Source: Pseudophaeobacter sp.
Lineage (GTDB): Bacteria; Pseudomonadota; Alphaproteobacteria; Rhodobacterales; Rhodobacteraceae
Direction of reading: 5' to 3'
Length of the DNA stretch: 64,000 nucleotides
NCBI GenBank assembly: GCA_027019165.1
Contig: JALUXC010000012.1
Span: forward strand, 1 to 64,000
The notes beneath the pieces are model-generated. The model was given only the letters and a program-made list of their open reading frames with translations, was not told the DNA's origin and made no database searches. The position numbers and the translations under genes were made by a program. Below are positions 43,684 to 53,673 of this stretch, piece by piece. Positions within the stretch are counted from its first letter, which is position 1; every line of letters starts with the position of its first letter.

Positions 43684-44112
43684 ATGATCCCCCTCGAAGA
43701 CGCCATGGCAGATTTCCCCGGCGCGCAAAGTTATCGCCCCGGCGATTCACCTGCTTTGAACGCTGAAATCGTCGGCCTGATCCGCTCAGGGCGCAAGACC
43801 ATCAGCTGCGAGGCCTGGTCGGTCTTCGATGATGGGCTGGAAAGCCTTCCCGAGGTGGGGCGCGTCGATATCGTCTTGAATTGGGACGGAACGGCTGCCT
43901 GCGCCACAGAGACCGTAAAAGTGGACAAGGTCCGCTTTTGCGATGTGACGGCAGATATGGTTCCGCCTCAGGGAGAATTCAAAGACTTGGAGCACTGGCG
44001 GGCAGGGTATCAAAGCTACCTGACCCGCGCTGGCCGCTTTCACCAGAACGCACCGATGATGGTTGAAACCTTCCGTCTGGTCCGTGATTTCGGAGACCAT
44101 AAAGATGTTTGA
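43684..44112 (+). CDS. ASCH domain-containing protein
   Basis: 142 residues with the ASCH pattern: IRSGRKTISCEAW near 33-45, the PEVGRVDIVLNWDG core, then WRAGYQSYLTRAGRF and MMVETFRLVRDF at the end. ASCH domains have a PUA-like beta-barrel thought to bind RNA; one branch (YqfB) is an N4-acetylcytidine amidohydrolase. The specific role here is unknown. It lies between the two methylcrotonyl-CoA carboxylase subunit genes and overlaps the start of liuD by 8 bases, so it is co-translated with them. Confidence 0.8.
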   Translation: MIPLEDAMADFPGAQSYRPGDSPALNAEIVGLIRSGRKTISCEAWSVFDDGLESLPEVGRVDIVLNWDGTAACATETVKVDKVRFCDVTADMVPPQGEFKDLEHWRAGYQSYLTRAGRFHQNAPMMVETFRLVRDFGDHKDV

Positions 44113-46054
44113 CAAAATTCTGATCGCAAACCGGGGCGAGATCGCCTGCCGTGTGATGGAAACCGCCCGCGCCATGGGCGTGAAAACCGTGGCCGTTTAT
44201 TCGGACGCAGACCGCGAAGCCAAACATGTGGCGATGGCAGATGAAGTCTGCCACATCGGGTACGGGCCCGCGCCTGCCGACAGCTACCTGCTTGGCGATG
44301 AAATTATTGGTATGGCCAAGGCAACGGGCGCCCAGGCGATCCATCCCGGCTATGGCTTCCTATCGGAGAACCCTGAATTTGTAGATGCGGTGAAGGCGGC
44401 TGGCCTTGTCTTTATCGGCCCGTCGGCGGATGCGATCCGCAAGATGGGTCTGAAAGACGCCGCCAAGGCGCTGATGGAAGAGGCAGGCGTGCCCGTCGTC
44501 CCCGGCTATCACGGCAAGAACCAGGATCCCGAGCATCTGGCAGGCGCCGCCGATACCATCGGCTATCCTGTCCTGATCAAGGCGGTCGCCGGTGGCGGCG
44601 GCAAGGGCATGCGGCTGGTGGAAGACCCCGCCGATTTTGCCGAGGCCTTGAAAAGCGCCCAAGGTGAAGCCACCACTGCCTTTGGCAACCCGGATGTGCT
44701 GATCGAGAAATACATCCAGCAGCCGCGTCACATCGAAGTGCAGGTCTTTGGCGATGGCACCCATGCGGTGCATCTGTTCGAACGCGATTGCTCGCTGCAG
44801 CGCCGTCACCAGAAGGTCATCGAAGAGGCGCCCGCGCCCGGCATGACGGCCGAGATGCGTGAGGCCATGGGGCGCGCGGGCGTGCGTGCTGCCGAGGCGA
44901 TTGGATATAAAGGCGCCGGCACGGTGGAATTCATTGTCGATGGCTCAAACGGGCTGCGTCCGGATGGCTTCTGGTTCATGGAGATGAACACCCGCCTGCA
45001 GGTGGAGCATCCGGTCACCGAACTCATCACCGGGGTGGACCTCGTGGAATGGCAGCTACGCGTCGCAGCAGGGGAAAGCCTGCCGAAACAGCAAGGTGAG
45101 CTGACCATCACCGGCCATGCCTTTGAAGCGCGGCTTTATGCCGAGGACGTGCCAAAGGGCTTCCTGCCCGCAACCGGCACGCTGACGCATCTGCAATTCC
45201 CCGATAGCTGCCGCGCCGACAGCGGTGTGCGGGCAGGGGACACCATCAGCCCCTGGTATGATCCGATGATCTCCAAGGTGATCGTTCATGGCCCCACTCG
45301 CGCGGTTGCCCTGTCGCGCCTCTCGCAGGCGCTCGCTGAAACGCAGGTGGGCGGCACGGTCACCAACCTCGCCTTCCTTGGGGCCTTGGCGGCTCATGAA
45401 GGGTTTGCTGCGGGCGATGTGGACACGGGGCTGATCGCACGGGATCTCGACGAACTGGTGCAGGCGCCAGAAGTCAAGTTCGAGCACAAGGCCGCTGCCG
45501 GCATGCAGGCGCTCGGCCTTATCGACCTTGATTGGGATGCAGGCTTTACCCTTTGGTCCGACCTGCGCCGTTCGGTTCATCTCAGCCACCAGGGCGAGGT
45601 CTTTGAGGCCACGGTAGAGGTGGGCGGGCCTGATGATCAAATCTGGGAATTTCCGGGGCATCCTGAGGACCAGATCTGTGCCTGCCGGATCGCCGGGTCC
45701 TGGGTGCTGAGTGGCGATCGCTTGCCGCCCGTGGCGCAGTCCGGGAATACCATCACCGTTTTTGATGGATACGGGCTGCAGTTCGAGGTGATCGATCCTC
45801 TGGATCGCGCCTCGGCTGCCGGGGGCGACATGAACGTGATCGAAGCCCCAATGCCCGGCCTTGTGAAAGCGGTCTTTGCCGAAGCTGGCCAAGAGGTAAA
45901 GGAGGGTGACCGCCTTGCCATTCTGGAAGCCATGAAGATGGAGCATTCGCTCTTGGCGGCGCGCGATGGCACCGTGGCCGAGGTCCTGGCCGCCGCGGGT
46001 GATCAGGTCGAGGCGGGCGCCGCGCTGGTGCGTCTGGACGCAGCGGAAGACTGA
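44105..46054 (+). CDS. liuD: Methylcrotonoyl-CoA carboxylase biotin-containing (alpha) subunit
   Basis: 649 residues: biotin carboxylase N-domain (KILIANRGEIACRV), ATP-grasp domain with AVAGGGGKGMRLV near 160-172, RDCSLQRRHQKVIEEAPAP and the catalytic EMNTRLQVEHPVTE block, a linker/BT domain, and a C-terminal biotinyl domain with EAMKMEH, biotin on Lys611. It carboxylates biotin with bicarbonate and ATP. Start at ATG 44105, where the family begins; it lies inside the end of the ASCH gene. Confidence 0.96.
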   Translation: MFDKILIANRGEIACRVMETARAMGVKTVAVYSDADREAKHVAMADEVCHIGYGPAPADSYLLGDEIIGMAKATGAQAIHPGYGFLSENPEFVDAVKAAGLVFIGPSADAIRKMGLKDAAKALMEEAGVPVVPGYHGKNQDPEHLAGAADTIGYPVLIKAVAGGGGKGMRLVEDPADFAEALKSAQGEATTAFGNPDVLIEKYIQQPRHIEVQVFGDGTHAVHLFERDCSLQRRHQKVIEEAPAPGMTAEMREAMGRAGVRAAEAIGYKGAGTVEFIVDGSNGLRPDGFWFMEMNTRLQVEHPVTELITGVDLVEWQLRVAAGESLPKQQGELTITGHAFEARLYAEDVPKGFLPATGTLTHLQFPDSCRADSGVRAGDTISPWYDPMISKVIVHGPTRAVALSRLSQALAETQVGGTVTNLAFLGALAAHEGFAAGDVDTGLIARDLDELVQAPEVKFEHKAAAGMQALGLIDLDWDAGFTLWSDLRRSVHLSHQGEVFEATVEVGGPDDQIWEFPGHPEDQICACRIAGSWVLSGDRLPPVAQSGNTITVFDGYGLQFEVIDPLDRASAAGGDMNVIEAPMPGLVKAVFAEAGQEVKEGDRLAILEAMKMEHSLLAARDGTVAEVLAAAGDQVEAGAALVRLDAAED

Positions 46055-46138
46055 TCAACTGTGGAAATGAAGTTGCGTTGGCGGCAGGCTGTCGCCAGCG
46101 CTAGCAACGAAGGCCGGATCGCCAAGGGAGGGCGCGCC

Positions 46139-47011
46139 ATGACGCAAAGCGTTGAAATCTTCGAGATGGGTCCGCGCGATGGGCTGCAGAATGAAAGGCG
46201 GGCCATTCCGGTTGCGGAGAAGATCGCCCTTGTGGACTGCCTGTCGCGCGCGGGCTTCCGCAGGATCGAAGTGGCGAGCTTTGTCTCCCCCAAATGGGTG
46301 CCGCAGATGGCGGGCAGTGGCGAGGTGCTGGCCGGTATCCAGCGTGCTGCGGGCGTTTCCTATGCGGCGCTGACGCCGAACATGCGCGGCTACGAGGATG
46401 CGGTCGCGGCAAAGGCGGATGAAATCGCGGTTTTTGCCGCAGCCTCCGAAGGGTTTTCCAAGGCCAATATCAACGCGACCATTGCCGAAAGCATCGAACG
46501 GTTCCTGCCGATCCTTGAGGCGGCAAAACAGATCGGCCTGCCGGTGCGCGGCTATGTCTCCTGCGTGACCGATTGCCCCTATGATGGCGCAACCCCGCCG
46601 GAAAAAGTGGCCGAGGTGGCCGAGCGGCTGTTCGAATTGGGCTGCTACGAGATCTCGCTGGGGGACACCATCGGGCAGGGCAGGCCCGAGACGATCACCA
46701 AAATGCTGGAGGCGGTGAAGGCCCGCGTGCCGGTCGAGAAATTGGCCGGGCATTATCACGACACCGCTGGGCGGGCGATTGCCAATATCGACGCTTCGCT
46801 TGCCCAGGGCGTGCGGGTCTTTGATGCCGCCGTGGGCGGGCTTGGCGGATGCCCCTATGCGCCGGGGGCTGCGGGCAATGTGGCGACCGAAACGGTGCAT
46901 GCGCATCTGACGGCGCTTGGATATGACACCGGGCTCGATGCGCGGGTTCTGGATGAGGCCGCTGATCTTGCCCGCGCCATGCGCGGTGCACCGGAAACAA
47001 GGCCTGTGTGA
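46139..47011 (+). CDS. liuE: Hydroxymethylglutaryl-CoA lyase
   Basis: 290 residues cleaving HMG-CoA to acetyl-CoA and acetoacetate, the last step of leucine breakdown. The HMGL-like TIM barrel has EMGPRDGLQNE (with the metal-binding Asp), VASFVSPKWVPQMA, the CVTDCPYDG segment, SLGDTIGQGRP, the HYHDTAGRAIANI metal histidines, and GGLGGCPYAPGAAGNVATE with the catalytic cysteine. Start at ATG 46139 behind AAGGGAGG; upstream in-frame sequence is not conserved. Confidence 0.95.
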   Translation: MTQSVEIFEMGPRDGLQNERRAIPVAEKIALVDCLSRAGFRRIEVASFVSPKWVPQMAGSGEVLAGIQRAAGVSYAALTPNMRGYEDAVAAKADEIAVFAAASEGFSKANINATIAESIERFLPILEAAKQIGLPVRGYVSCVTDCPYDGATPPEKVAEVAERLFELGCYEISLGDTIGQGRPETITKMLEAVKARVPVEKLAGHYHDTAGRAIANIDASLAQGVRVFDAAVGGLGGCPYAPGAAGNVATETVHAHLTALGYDTGLDARVLDEAADLARAMRGAPETRPV

Positions 47012-47036
47012 CAGGGACAGGAAAGAGAGCAAGACG

Positions 47037-47819
47037 ATGTTCAACACAATCACTTTGGAAACCGATGCGCGCGGCGTGGCCACGCTGACCCTCAACCGCC
47101 CGGAGAAGCACAATGCAATGTCCGGCGAGATGCTGCTGGAGCTGAAACAGGCCGCGCAGGACCTGGCGGCAGATGACACTGTGCGTGTCGTGGTGCTGAC
47201 TGGCGCGGGCAAGAGTTTCTGCGCAGGCGGCGATCTGGGCTGGATGCAGGCGCAGATGACAGCCGATGCCGCAACCCGCGCCAAGGAAGCACGGGTGCTG
47301 GCCGAGATGCTGATGCTGCTGAACACGCTGCCCAAGCCCCTGATCGGCGCGATCCAGGGAAATGCCTTTGGGGGCGGCGTTGGTATGGCCTCGGTCTGCG
47401 ACGTGGCGATTGGTGTGGATACCCTCAAGATGGGTCTGACTGAAACCAAACTGGGCCTGATCCCGGCCACAATCGGCCCCTATGTGATTGCCCGCATGGG
47501 CGAAGCGCGCGCGCGCCGGGTCTTCATGTCTGCGCGCCTGTTCGATGCGGCTGAGGCGGTCGACCTGGGGCTGCTGGCGAGAATCGTTCCGGCCGACAAA
47601 CTGGCCCAAGCGGTCGAAGCAGAGGTTGCACCCTACATGGCCTGCGCTCCCGGTGCGGTGGCCGCCGCGAAAAAACTGACCCGCGATCTGGGACCGCGCC
47701 TGGACGAGGCGACCATCGATCATACCATCAACGCGCTGGTGGAGCGTTGGGAAGGGACTGAAGCGTCCGAGGGAATTGCAGCGTTTTTCGACAAGAGAAA
47801 GCCAAGTTGGCAGCAATGA
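47037..47819 (+). CDS. liuC: Enoyl-CoA hydratase (methylglutaconyl-CoA hydratase)
   Basis: A 260-residue crotonase converting 3-methylglutaconyl-CoA to HMG-CoA, between the carboxylase and lyase steps. Motifs: LTLNRPEKHNAMSGEM, VLTGAGKSFCAGGDLGWM near 53-70 (oxyanion hole), and IQGNAFGGGVGMASVCDVAIG near 107-127. TETKLGLIPATIGPYVIARMG contains the acid/base glutamate position. Last gene of the liu operon, 25 bases after liuE, followed about 100 bases later by a terminator. Substrate is inferred from operon context. Confidence 0.93.
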   Translation: MFNTITLETDARGVATLTLNRPEKHNAMSGEMLLELKQAAQDLAADDTVRVVVLTGAGKSFCAGGDLGWMQAQMTADAATRAKEARVLAEMLMLLNTLPKPLIGAIQGNAFGGGVGMASVCDVAIGVDTLKMGLTETKLGLIPATIGPYVIARMGEARARRVFMSARLFDAAEAVDLGLLARIVPADKLAQAVEAEVAPYMACAPGAVAAAKKLTRDLGPRLDEATIDHTINALVERWEGTEASEGIAAFFDKRKPSWQQ

Positions 47820-47920
47820 GCTGAGCCTGCGTTAACCTCCTGAGCCTTCCGGATAAGGGCGTGGCAACGTCTTTTGTGAGGGTTTTGTGGTGCTGTGGAA
47901 ATCTGATGGTTTTTATCAGG

Positions 47921-47947
47921 CGCGCCCGGTTCTTGGGCGCGTTTTTT
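47921..47947 (+). terminator. Terminator of the liu operon
   Basis: CGCGCCC (47921-47927) pairs with GGGCGCG (47935-47941) around GGTTCTT, followed by six T (47942-47947). It is the first strong terminator after liuC. The 340-base gap 47820-48159 otherwise holds the nuo promoter and leader; no gene is seen. Confidence 0.9.
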
Positions 47948-48066
47948 GTTTAAGTCAAAACAACAAATTCGCATGTGTTTTCGCAATAGGGGGAGCAATT
48001 CTTAGGCGATGTGATGTCCCCGGGTCGCGCTGTTAAAGGAAGGGTAATCCAAACCAAATGCCTGTG

Positions 48067-48095
48067 TTGACGGTGGGGGGGCAGGGGAGTAGACA
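48067..48095 (+). promoter_or_regulatory. Predicted nuo operon promoter
   Basis: TTGACG (48067-48072) and TAGACA (48090-48095) with a 17-base spacer fit a sigma-70-type promoter, about 60 bases before the nuoA start. Downstream, GCGCGCG (48123-48129) pairs with CGCGCGC (48136-48142) just before the AAAGGAG ribosome site, so the leader carries a hairpin that could tune nuoA translation. Confidence 0.5.
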
Positions 48096-48159
48096 CGGCC
48101 CAAGTCAACACGCCAATTGACGGCGCGCGAGAATCCGCGCGCGCGGAAAGGAGCCACTC

Positions 48160-48525
48160 GTGGAAGAGATGTTGCGGGAATACCTCCCGATCCTGGTGTT
48201 TCTGGCCGTCGCCATCGGCCTTGGAATTGTCCTTATTCTGGCGGCCGTCGTGCTCGCCGTGCGCAATCCCGACCCGGAAAAAGTAAGTGCCTATGAATGT
48301 GGTTTCAACGCGTTCGATGACGCCCGTATGAAATTCGACGTGCGTTTTTACCTGGTGTCGATTCTGTTCATTATCTTCGATCTGGAAATCGCCTTCCTGT
48401 TCCCCTGGGCCGTCGGCTTTGCGGATCTGAGCGACGTGGCCTTCTGGTCGATGATGGTGTTCCTGGGCGTGCTGACAGCCGGCTTTGCCTATGAATGGAA
48501 GAAGGGGGCCCTGGAATGGGAGTGA
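48160..48525 (+). CDS. nuoA: NADH-quinone oxidoreductase subunit A
   Basis: A 121-residue complex I membrane subunit with three helices (about 8-30, 66-88, 92-113) and the conserved loop [36 protein letters not shown]. The cysteine in that loop is the one exposed on conformational change in homologues. Start is GTG 48160, six bases after AAAGGAG. First gene of the long nuo operon; the end overlaps nuoB. Confidence 0.97.
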   Translation: MEEMLREYLPILVFLAVAIGLGIVLILAAVVLAVRNPDPEKVSAYECGFNAFDDARMKFDVRFYLVSILFIIFDLEIAFLFPWAVGFADLSDVAFWSMMVFLGVLTAGFAYEWKKGALEWE

Positions 48526-49049
48526 TGACCGGAGCCAACACCGCGGGCGTCGACAAGGAAGTCGTCACCCAGGCCCTTAATGCCGAACTGCAGGACAAGG
48601 GTTTCCTGCTGACCTCGGCCGAGGATATCATCAACTGGGCGCGCACCGGATCGCTGCACTGGATGACCTTTGGTCTGGCCTGCTGCGCGGTTGAGATGAT
48701 GCACACCTCGATGCCCCGCTATGATGCCGAACGCTTTGGCATCGCGCCGCGCGCCTCTCCGCGCCAGTCGGACGTGATGATCGTGGCTGGAACGCTCACC
48801 AACAAGATGGCGCCCGCCCTGCGCAAGGTTTACGACCAGATGCCCGAGCCGCGCTATGTGATCTCGATGGGCTCCTGCGCCAACGGCGGTGGCTATTACC
48901 ACTACAGCTATTCGGTTGTGCGCGGCTGTGACCGTATCGTGCCCGTTGACGTCTATGTGCCCGGCTGTCCGCCGACGGCAGAGGCGCTGCTTTATGGTCT
49001 GATGCAGTTGCAACGCAAGATCCGCCGCACCGGCACCCTGGTCCGCTGA
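48516..49049 (+). CDS. nuoB: NADH-quinone oxidoreductase subunit B
   Basis: A 177-residue peripheral-arm subunit holding the N2 4Fe-4S cluster next to quinone. Ligand cysteines lie in [13 protein letters not shown] (tandem Cys-Cys), [20 protein letters not shown] and [15 protein letters not shown]. Start could be ATG 48516 (MGVMTGAN) or ATG 48525 (MTGAN, overlapping the nuoA stop as TGATG). Co-transcribed with nuoA and nuoC. Confidence 0.97.
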   Translation: MGVMTGANTAGVDKEVVTQALNAELQDKGFLLTSAEDIINWARTGSLHWMTFGLACCAVEMMHTSMPRYDAERFGIAPRASPRQSDVMIVAGTLTNKMAPALRKVYDQMPEPRYVISMGSCANGGGYYHYSYSVVRGCDRIVPVDVYVPGCPPTAEALLYGLMQLQRKIRRTGTLVR

Positions 49050-49070
49050 TCGGCTTTGGTTGGAGATTTG

Positions 49071-49679
49071 ATGATGACTGAAGCACTGAACGAACTCGGA
49101 TCCCAGATCGCGGCCAAGCGCCCCGACTGCGTTATCGCATGGGATGTAACCCATGATGAGCTGAACGTCGACGTGGCGCCCGCCAATATCGCGGGCCTGG
49201 TCGAGTTTCTGCGCACCGATGCGACCTGCAAGTTTTCCACCCTGGTGGATATCACCGCCGTCGACTACCCCGAGCGGGCAAAACGGTTCGACGTGGTCTA
49301 TCACTTCCTGTCGATGTACCAGAACCAGCGCATCCGCCTGCGGGTCTCTGTGCGCGAGGATGAAATGGTCCCCTCAATCGTCGATGTGCACCCCTCGGCC
49401 AACTGGTTCGAGCGTGAGGTCTTCGACATGTTCGGGATCCTCTTCACCGGCCACCCGGACCTGCGCCGCATCCTGACCGACTATGGGTTCCGCGGCCATC
49501 CGCTGCGCAAGGACTTCCCGACCACCGGCTATACCGAGGTCCGTTATGACGAGGCGCAAAAGCGCGTGGTCTATGAGCCCGTAAGCCTGGTGCAGGAATA
49601 CCGCCAGTTTGACTTCATGTCCCCGTGGGAGGGTGCCGAATACATCCTGCCCGGCGATGAAAAAGAGGGGGCGAAATGA
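49071..49679 (+). CDS. nuoC: NADH-quinone oxidoreductase subunit C
   Basis: A 202-residue peripheral-arm subunit (30 kDa type), not fused to NuoD, unlike E. coli NuoCD. The signature [37 protein letters not shown] occupies about 121-157 and docks on NuoD. Two tandem ATGs (49071, 49074) follow a GGAG; either is possible. The stop overlaps the nuoD start. Confidence 0.96.
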   Translation: MMTEALNELGSQIAAKRPDCVIAWDVTHDELNVDVAPANIAGLVEFLRTDATCKFSTLVDITAVDYPERAKRFDVVYHFLSMYQNQRIRLRVSVREDEMVPSIVDVHPSANWFEREVFDMFGILFTGHPDLRRILTDYGFRGHPLRKDFPTTGYTEVRYDEAQKRVVYEPVSLVQEYRQFDFMSPWEGAEYILPGDEKEGAK

Positions 49680-50893
49680 TGGACGGCTCCAAAGGTTTCG
49701 ATGACGCCCTGACGGGCGAGCAGAAGATCCGCAATTTCAACATCAACTTTGGCCCGCAGCACCCGGCGGCGCATGGCGTGCTGCGTCTGGTGCTCGAACT
49801 CGACGGTGAGATTGTCGAGCGGTGCGATCCGCACATCGGCCTGCTTCATCGCGGCACCGAAAAGCTGATGGAAAGCCGCACCTACCTGCAGAACCTGCCG
49901 TATTTCGACCGCCTCGACTATGTGGCGCCGATGAACCAGGAACATGCATGGTGTCTGGCGATTGAAAAGCTCTGCGGTGTCGAAGTACCCCGCCGGGCCT
50001 CGCTGATCCGGGTGCTGTACTCGGAAATCGGCCGCATCCTGAACCACCTTCTGAACGTCACCACGCAGGCGATGGACGTGGGCGCGCTGACCCCGCCTCT
50101 CTGGGGGTTTGAAGAGCGTGAGAAGCTGATGATCTTCTACGAACGCGCCTGTGGTGCCCGCCTTCACGCGGCCTACTTCCGCCCTGGCGGCGTGCATCAG
50201 GATCTTCCGGATGAGCTGATCGACGATATCGAGGAATGGGCAATCGAATTCCCCAAGGTCCTGTCCGACATCGACGGGCTGTTGACCGAAAACCGTATCT
50301 TCAAGCAGCGGAACTGCGACATTGGTGTGGTCAGCGAGCAAGAGATTCAGGATTACGGTTTCTCGGGCGTGATGGTGCGCGGCTCTGGCCTCGCATGGGA
50401 CCTGCGCCGCGCGCAACCCTATGAGTGCTACGACGAATTCGACTTCCAGATCCCGGTTGGCAAGAACGGCGACTGCTATGACCGCTACCTCGTCCGTATG
50501 GAAGAGATGCGCCAGTCGCTGTCGATCATCCGTCAGGCCATCCACAAGCTGCGCGAAGCCACCGGCGACGTGCTGGCCCGTGGTAAGCTGACCCCGCCGA
50601 AACGCGGCGACATGAAAACCTCGATGGAAAGCCTGATCCACCATTTCAAGCTTTACACCGAAGGGTTCCACGTGCCTGCGGGCGAAGTCTACGCCGCCGT
50701 CGAGGCGCCCAAGGGCGAATTCGGCGTCTACCTTGTGGCGGACGGGAGCAACAAACCCTACCGCGCCAAGCTGCGCGCGCCGGGCTATCTGCACCTGCAA
50801 GCCATGGATCATGTGGCCAAGGGTCACCAACTGGCCGACGTGGCTGCCATCATCGGCACCATGGACGTCGTATTTGGAGAGATTGACCGCTAA
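49676..50893 (+). CDS. nuoD: NADH-quinone oxidoreductase subunit D
   Basis: A 405-residue 49 kDa-type subunit forming much of the quinone cavity. [22 protein letters not shown] near 24-45 carries the conserved quinone-site histidine, followed by [14 protein letters not shown] and [15 protein letters not shown], and [37 protein letters not shown] is the typical end. Begins in an ATGA overlap with nuoC and ends in a TAATG overlap with nuoE. Confidence 0.97.
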   Translation: MMDGSKGFDDALTGEQKIRNFNINFGPQHPAAHGVLRLVLELDGEIVERCDPHIGLLHRGTEKLMESRTYLQNLPYFDRLDYVAPMNQEHAWCLAIEKLCGVEVPRRASLIRVLYSEIGRILNHLLNVTTQAMDVGALTPPLWGFEEREKLMIFYERACGARLHAAYFRPGGVHQDLPDELIDDIEEWAIEFPKVLSDIDGLLTENRIFKQRNCDIGVVSEQEIQDYGFSGVMVRGSGLAWDLRRAQPYECYDEFDFQIPVGKNGDCYDRYLVRMEEMRQSLSIIRQAIHKLREATGDVLARGKLTPPKRGDMKTSMESLIHHFKLYTEGFHVPAGEVYAAVEAPKGEFGVYLVADGSNKPYRAKLRAPGYLHLQAMDHVAKGHQLADVAAIIGTMDVVFGEIDR

Positions 50894-52062
50894 TGCTCCG
50901 TCGTCTGCATTCCGAACAACCCGAAAGCTTTGCCTTCACGCCCGACAACCAGAAATGGGCCGAAGCGCAGATCACCAAATACCCCGAGGGGCGCCAGGCC
51001 TCTGCGGTGATCCCGCTGTTGTGGCGCGCGCAGGAACAGGAAGGCTGGGTCAGCAAGCCCGCGATTGAATATATCGCGGACATGCTGGGCATGGCCTATA
51101 TCCGCGTGCTTGAGGTTGCCTCCTTCTACTTCATGTTCCAGCTGCAGCCCACCGGCTCGGTCGCGCATGTGCAGATCTGTGGGACCACCTCCTGCATGAT
51201 CTGCGGCGCCGAGGATCTGATCGCGGTCTGCAAGGAAAAGATCGCCGATAAGCCCTTTACCCTGTCGGCAGATGGCAAGTTCACCTGGGAAGAGGTCGAA
51301 TGCCTCGGGTCTTGCACGAATGCGCCCATGGCGCAGATCGGCAAGGACTATTTCGAGGATCTGACCACTGAGAGCTTTACCAAGATCCTTGAGGATCTTG
51401 CGGCGGGCAAAGCGGTCGTGCCTGGCCCGCAGAACGGCCGCTACGCGGCTGAGCCGAAATCGGGCCTGACCTCGCTGACCGAATACGAAAGTGGAAAGAC
51501 GCAATATAACGCCTCGGTGCAATTGGCCGTGGATCTTGGCGACAGCGTCAAGCGCATTCAGGGCGATGAGGTGCCGATCCTGACGCCATGGATTGGCAAG
51601 GACGGTGTGGTTGCAGGTCGCGCTGCCGAAGGTCAGCCGCCAAAGGCGCCCGAGGCACCGAAACCCGCTGCCAAACAGGCGGCTGAGGCGAAACCGGCCC
51701 CGAAAAAGGCTCCGGCCAAGAAGGCGGCTGAGCCTGCATCCCCCGAAGGCGCTGCGGCCAAAGCAGTGGACGAAGCGGCGCCCGAGACCCTGACAGAGGC
51801 GCGCGGCGGCAAGGCGGATGACCTGAAACTGCTGAAAGGCGTTGGTCCGAAGCTTGAGCAGACGCTCAATGAACTGGGCTTTTTCCACTTTGACCAGATT
51901 GCCAAATGGACCGAGGCCGAAGTCGCATGGGTCGACAGCCGCCTCAAGTTCAAGGGCCGGATCGAACGCGACGGCTGGATCGCCCAGGCGGCGCAGCTGG
52001 CCGCCGGTGAAGAGACCGAATTTGCCAAAAAGGCCAAAGACGACGGCCGTTACGAAGACTAA
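50893..52062 (+). CDS. nuoE: NADH-quinone oxidoreductase subunit E with C-terminal helix-hairpin-helix extension
   Basis: 389 residues, more than twice the usual 165 or so. Residues 1-175 are ordinary NuoE with the N1a 2Fe-2S ligands Cys96, Cys101, Cys137 and Cys141. Residues 245-305 are an Ala/Lys/Pro-rich flexible linker, and about 309-370 ([22 protein letters not shown]...) form a helix-hairpin-helix-like domain of the kind found in predicted DNA-binding proteins. Extended NuoE proteins occur in other alphaproteobacteria, to my knowledge; the tail's function is unknown. It accepts electrons alongside NuoF. Confidence 0.93.
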   Translation: MLRRLHSEQPESFAFTPDNQKWAEAQITKYPEGRQASAVIPLLWRAQEQEGWVSKPAIEYIADMLGMAYIRVLEVASFYFMFQLQPTGSVAHVQICGTTSCMICGAEDLIAVCKEKIADKPFTLSADGKFTWEEVECLGSCTNAPMAQIGKDYFEDLTTESFTKILEDLAAGKAVVPGPQNGRYAAEPKSGLTSLTEYESGKTQYNASVQLAVDLGDSVKRIQGDEVPILTPWIGKDGVVAGRAAEGQPPKAPEAPKPAAKQAAEAKPAPKKAPAKKAAEPASPEGAAAKAVDEAAPETLTEARGGKADDLKLLKGVGPKLEQTLNELGFFHFDQIAKWTEAEVAWVDSRLKFKGRIERDGWIAQAAQLAAGEETEFAKKAKDDGRYED

Positions 52063-52114
52063 CCCGTCTTCCGCCCCATGATAGCCGGGGCGGGGGATCA
52101 GACATTGGGACCCA

Positions 52115-52342
52115 ATGAGCACGGATAAGGACAAAGCGATTGCCGCCAAGGGACGCCATATCTCCCTTGTGATTGCCGGAACCATGCTGGCTTGGCTTGC
52201 TTTGACCCTGTTCATTGGTCCGGCCATCGGATTGCCGGGCCGCTATGCTCTTTTGTTCGATTTCCTCGCCTTGGCGGGGATGATCTATGCAGGTTTCAAC
52301 ATCGTTCAACTCTGGCGCATGCGTCAGGACAACCAAAGGTAG
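52115..52342 (+). CDS. DUF5337 small membrane protein in the nuo operon
   Basis: 75 residues with two membrane helices (about 17-37 and 43-65) and a basic C-terminal tail. The sequence matches DUF5337, a family I associate with this same position between nuoE and nuoF in Rhodobacteraceae. It starts 52 bases after nuoE and ends six bases before nuoF, so it is in the operon. An assembly or accessory role with complex I is inference only. Confidence 0.75.
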   Translation: MSTDKDKAIAAKGRHISLVIAGTMLAWLALTLFIGPAIGLPGRYALLFDFLALAGMIYAGFNIVQLWRMRQDNQR

Positions 52343-52348
52343 GCAGAC

Positions 52349-53647
52349 ATGCTGAAGGACCAGGACCGGATCTTTACCAACCTGTACGGGATGCATGAGC
52401 GGACGCTCAAAGGCGCTCAGGCGCGCGGCCACTGGGATGGCACCGCCGGTCTGATCGAAAAGGGGCGGGACTGGATCATCCAGACCATGAAGGACTCCGG
52501 TCTGCGTGGCCGTGGCGGTGCGGGCTTCCCCACCGGTCTTAAATGGTCCTTCATGCCCAAGGAAAGCGACGGTCGCCCGGCCTATCTGGTGATCAACGCC
52601 GATGAATCCGAGCCCGGTACCTGCAAGGACCGCGAAATCATGCGCCACGATCCGCACACGCTGATCGAAGGTGCGCTGATCGCCTCCTTCGCGATGAATG
52701 CGCACACCTGCTATATCTACCTGCGCGGCGAGTACATTCGTGAGCGTGAGGCGCTTCAGGCAGCTATCGACGAAGCTTACGACAACGGCCTTCTGGGCAA
52801 GAACGCCGCCGGGTCTGGCTGGGATTTCGACGTCTTCCTGCACCACGGTGCCGGCGCCTATATCTGCGGCGAGGAAACCGCCCTGATCGAAAGCCTTGAA
52901 GGCAAGAAAGGCATGCCCCGCATGAAGCCGCCCTTCCCGGCGGGCGCGGGTCTTTATGGCTGCCCCACGACCGTGAACAACGTCGAATCCATCGCTGTCG
53001 TGCCCACCATCCTGCGCCGCGGCGCCGAATGGTTTGCGGGCTTTGGTCGCCCTAACAATGCGGGCACCAAACTGTTTGCGATATCGGGCCATGTGAACAA
53101 CCCCTGCGTTGTCGAAGAAGCCATGTCGATCTCTTTCGAGGAGCTGATCGAAAAGCACTGCGGCGGCATCCGTGGCGGCTGGGACAACCTGCTGGCGGTG
53201 ATCCCGGGTGGCTCCTCGGTGCCCTGTGTGCGCGGTGAAAACATGCGCGATGCGATCATGGATTTTGACTATCTGCGCGGTGAGCTGGGCTCTGGCCTGG
53301 GTACGGCGGCGGTGATCGTCATGGACAAGCAGACCGACATCATCAAGGCGATCTGGCGTCTGTCGAAATTCTACAAGCACGAAAGCTGCGGCCAGTGCAC
53401 TCCCTGCCGCGAAGGTACCGGCTGGATGATGCGCGTGATGGATCGTCTGGTTAAAGGCGAAGCCGAGCTGGAAGAGATCGACATGCTGTGGGATGTGACC
53501 AAGCAGGTCGAAGGCCACACCATTTGCGCCCTTGGCGATGCGGCGGCCTGGCCGATCCAGGGCCTGATCAAGAACTTCCGCGAAGAAATCGAAGACCGCA
53601 TCAAAGCGCAAAAATCCGGCCGTATGGGCGCGATGGCGGCTGAATAA
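52349..53647 (+). CDS. nuoF: NADH-quinone oxidoreductase subunit F
   Basis: The 432-residue NADH-oxidising 51 kDa subunit with FMN. NADH/FMN site: [16 protein letters not shown] (51-66) and [16 protein letters not shown] near 86-101. The N3 4Fe-4S cluster ligands are in [13 protein letters not shown] (about 347-353), with a fourth cysteine near 393 in [13 protein letters not shown]. It receives electrons from NADH and passes them to NuoE/NuoG. Confidence 0.97.
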   Translation: MLKDQDRIFTNLYGMHERTLKGAQARGHWDGTAGLIEKGRDWIIQTMKDSGLRGRGGAGFPTGLKWSFMPKESDGRPAYLVINADESEPGTCKDREIMRHDPHTLIEGALIASFAMNAHTCYIYLRGEYIREREALQAAIDEAYDNGLLGKNAAGSGWDFDVFLHHGAGAYICGEETALIESLEGKKGMPRMKPPFPAGAGLYGCPTTVNNVESIAVVPTILRRGAEWFAGFGRPNNAGTKLFAISGHVNNPCVVEEAMSISFEELIEKHCGGIRGGWDNLLAVIPGGSSVPCVRGENMRDAIMDFDYLRGELGSGLGTAAVIVMDKQTDIIKAIWRLSKFYKHESCGQCTPCREGTGWMMRVMDRLVKGEAELEEIDMLWDVTKQVEGHTICALGDAAAWPIQGLIKNFREEIEDRIKAQKSGRMGAMAAE

Positions 53648-53673
53648 CGGAAACGACAGGAAGACCAACGACC

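Noticed and set aside
44063-44104. Upstream start for liuD within the ASCH gene
   Set aside because: The biotin carboxylase fold begins at MFDKILIANRGE (44105); earlier codons belong to the overlapping ASCH gene.
48123-48142. GCGCGCG/CGCGCGC hairpin as a terminator before nuoA
   Set aside because: No T-run follows; a ribosome site and start codon come next, so it is a leader structure.
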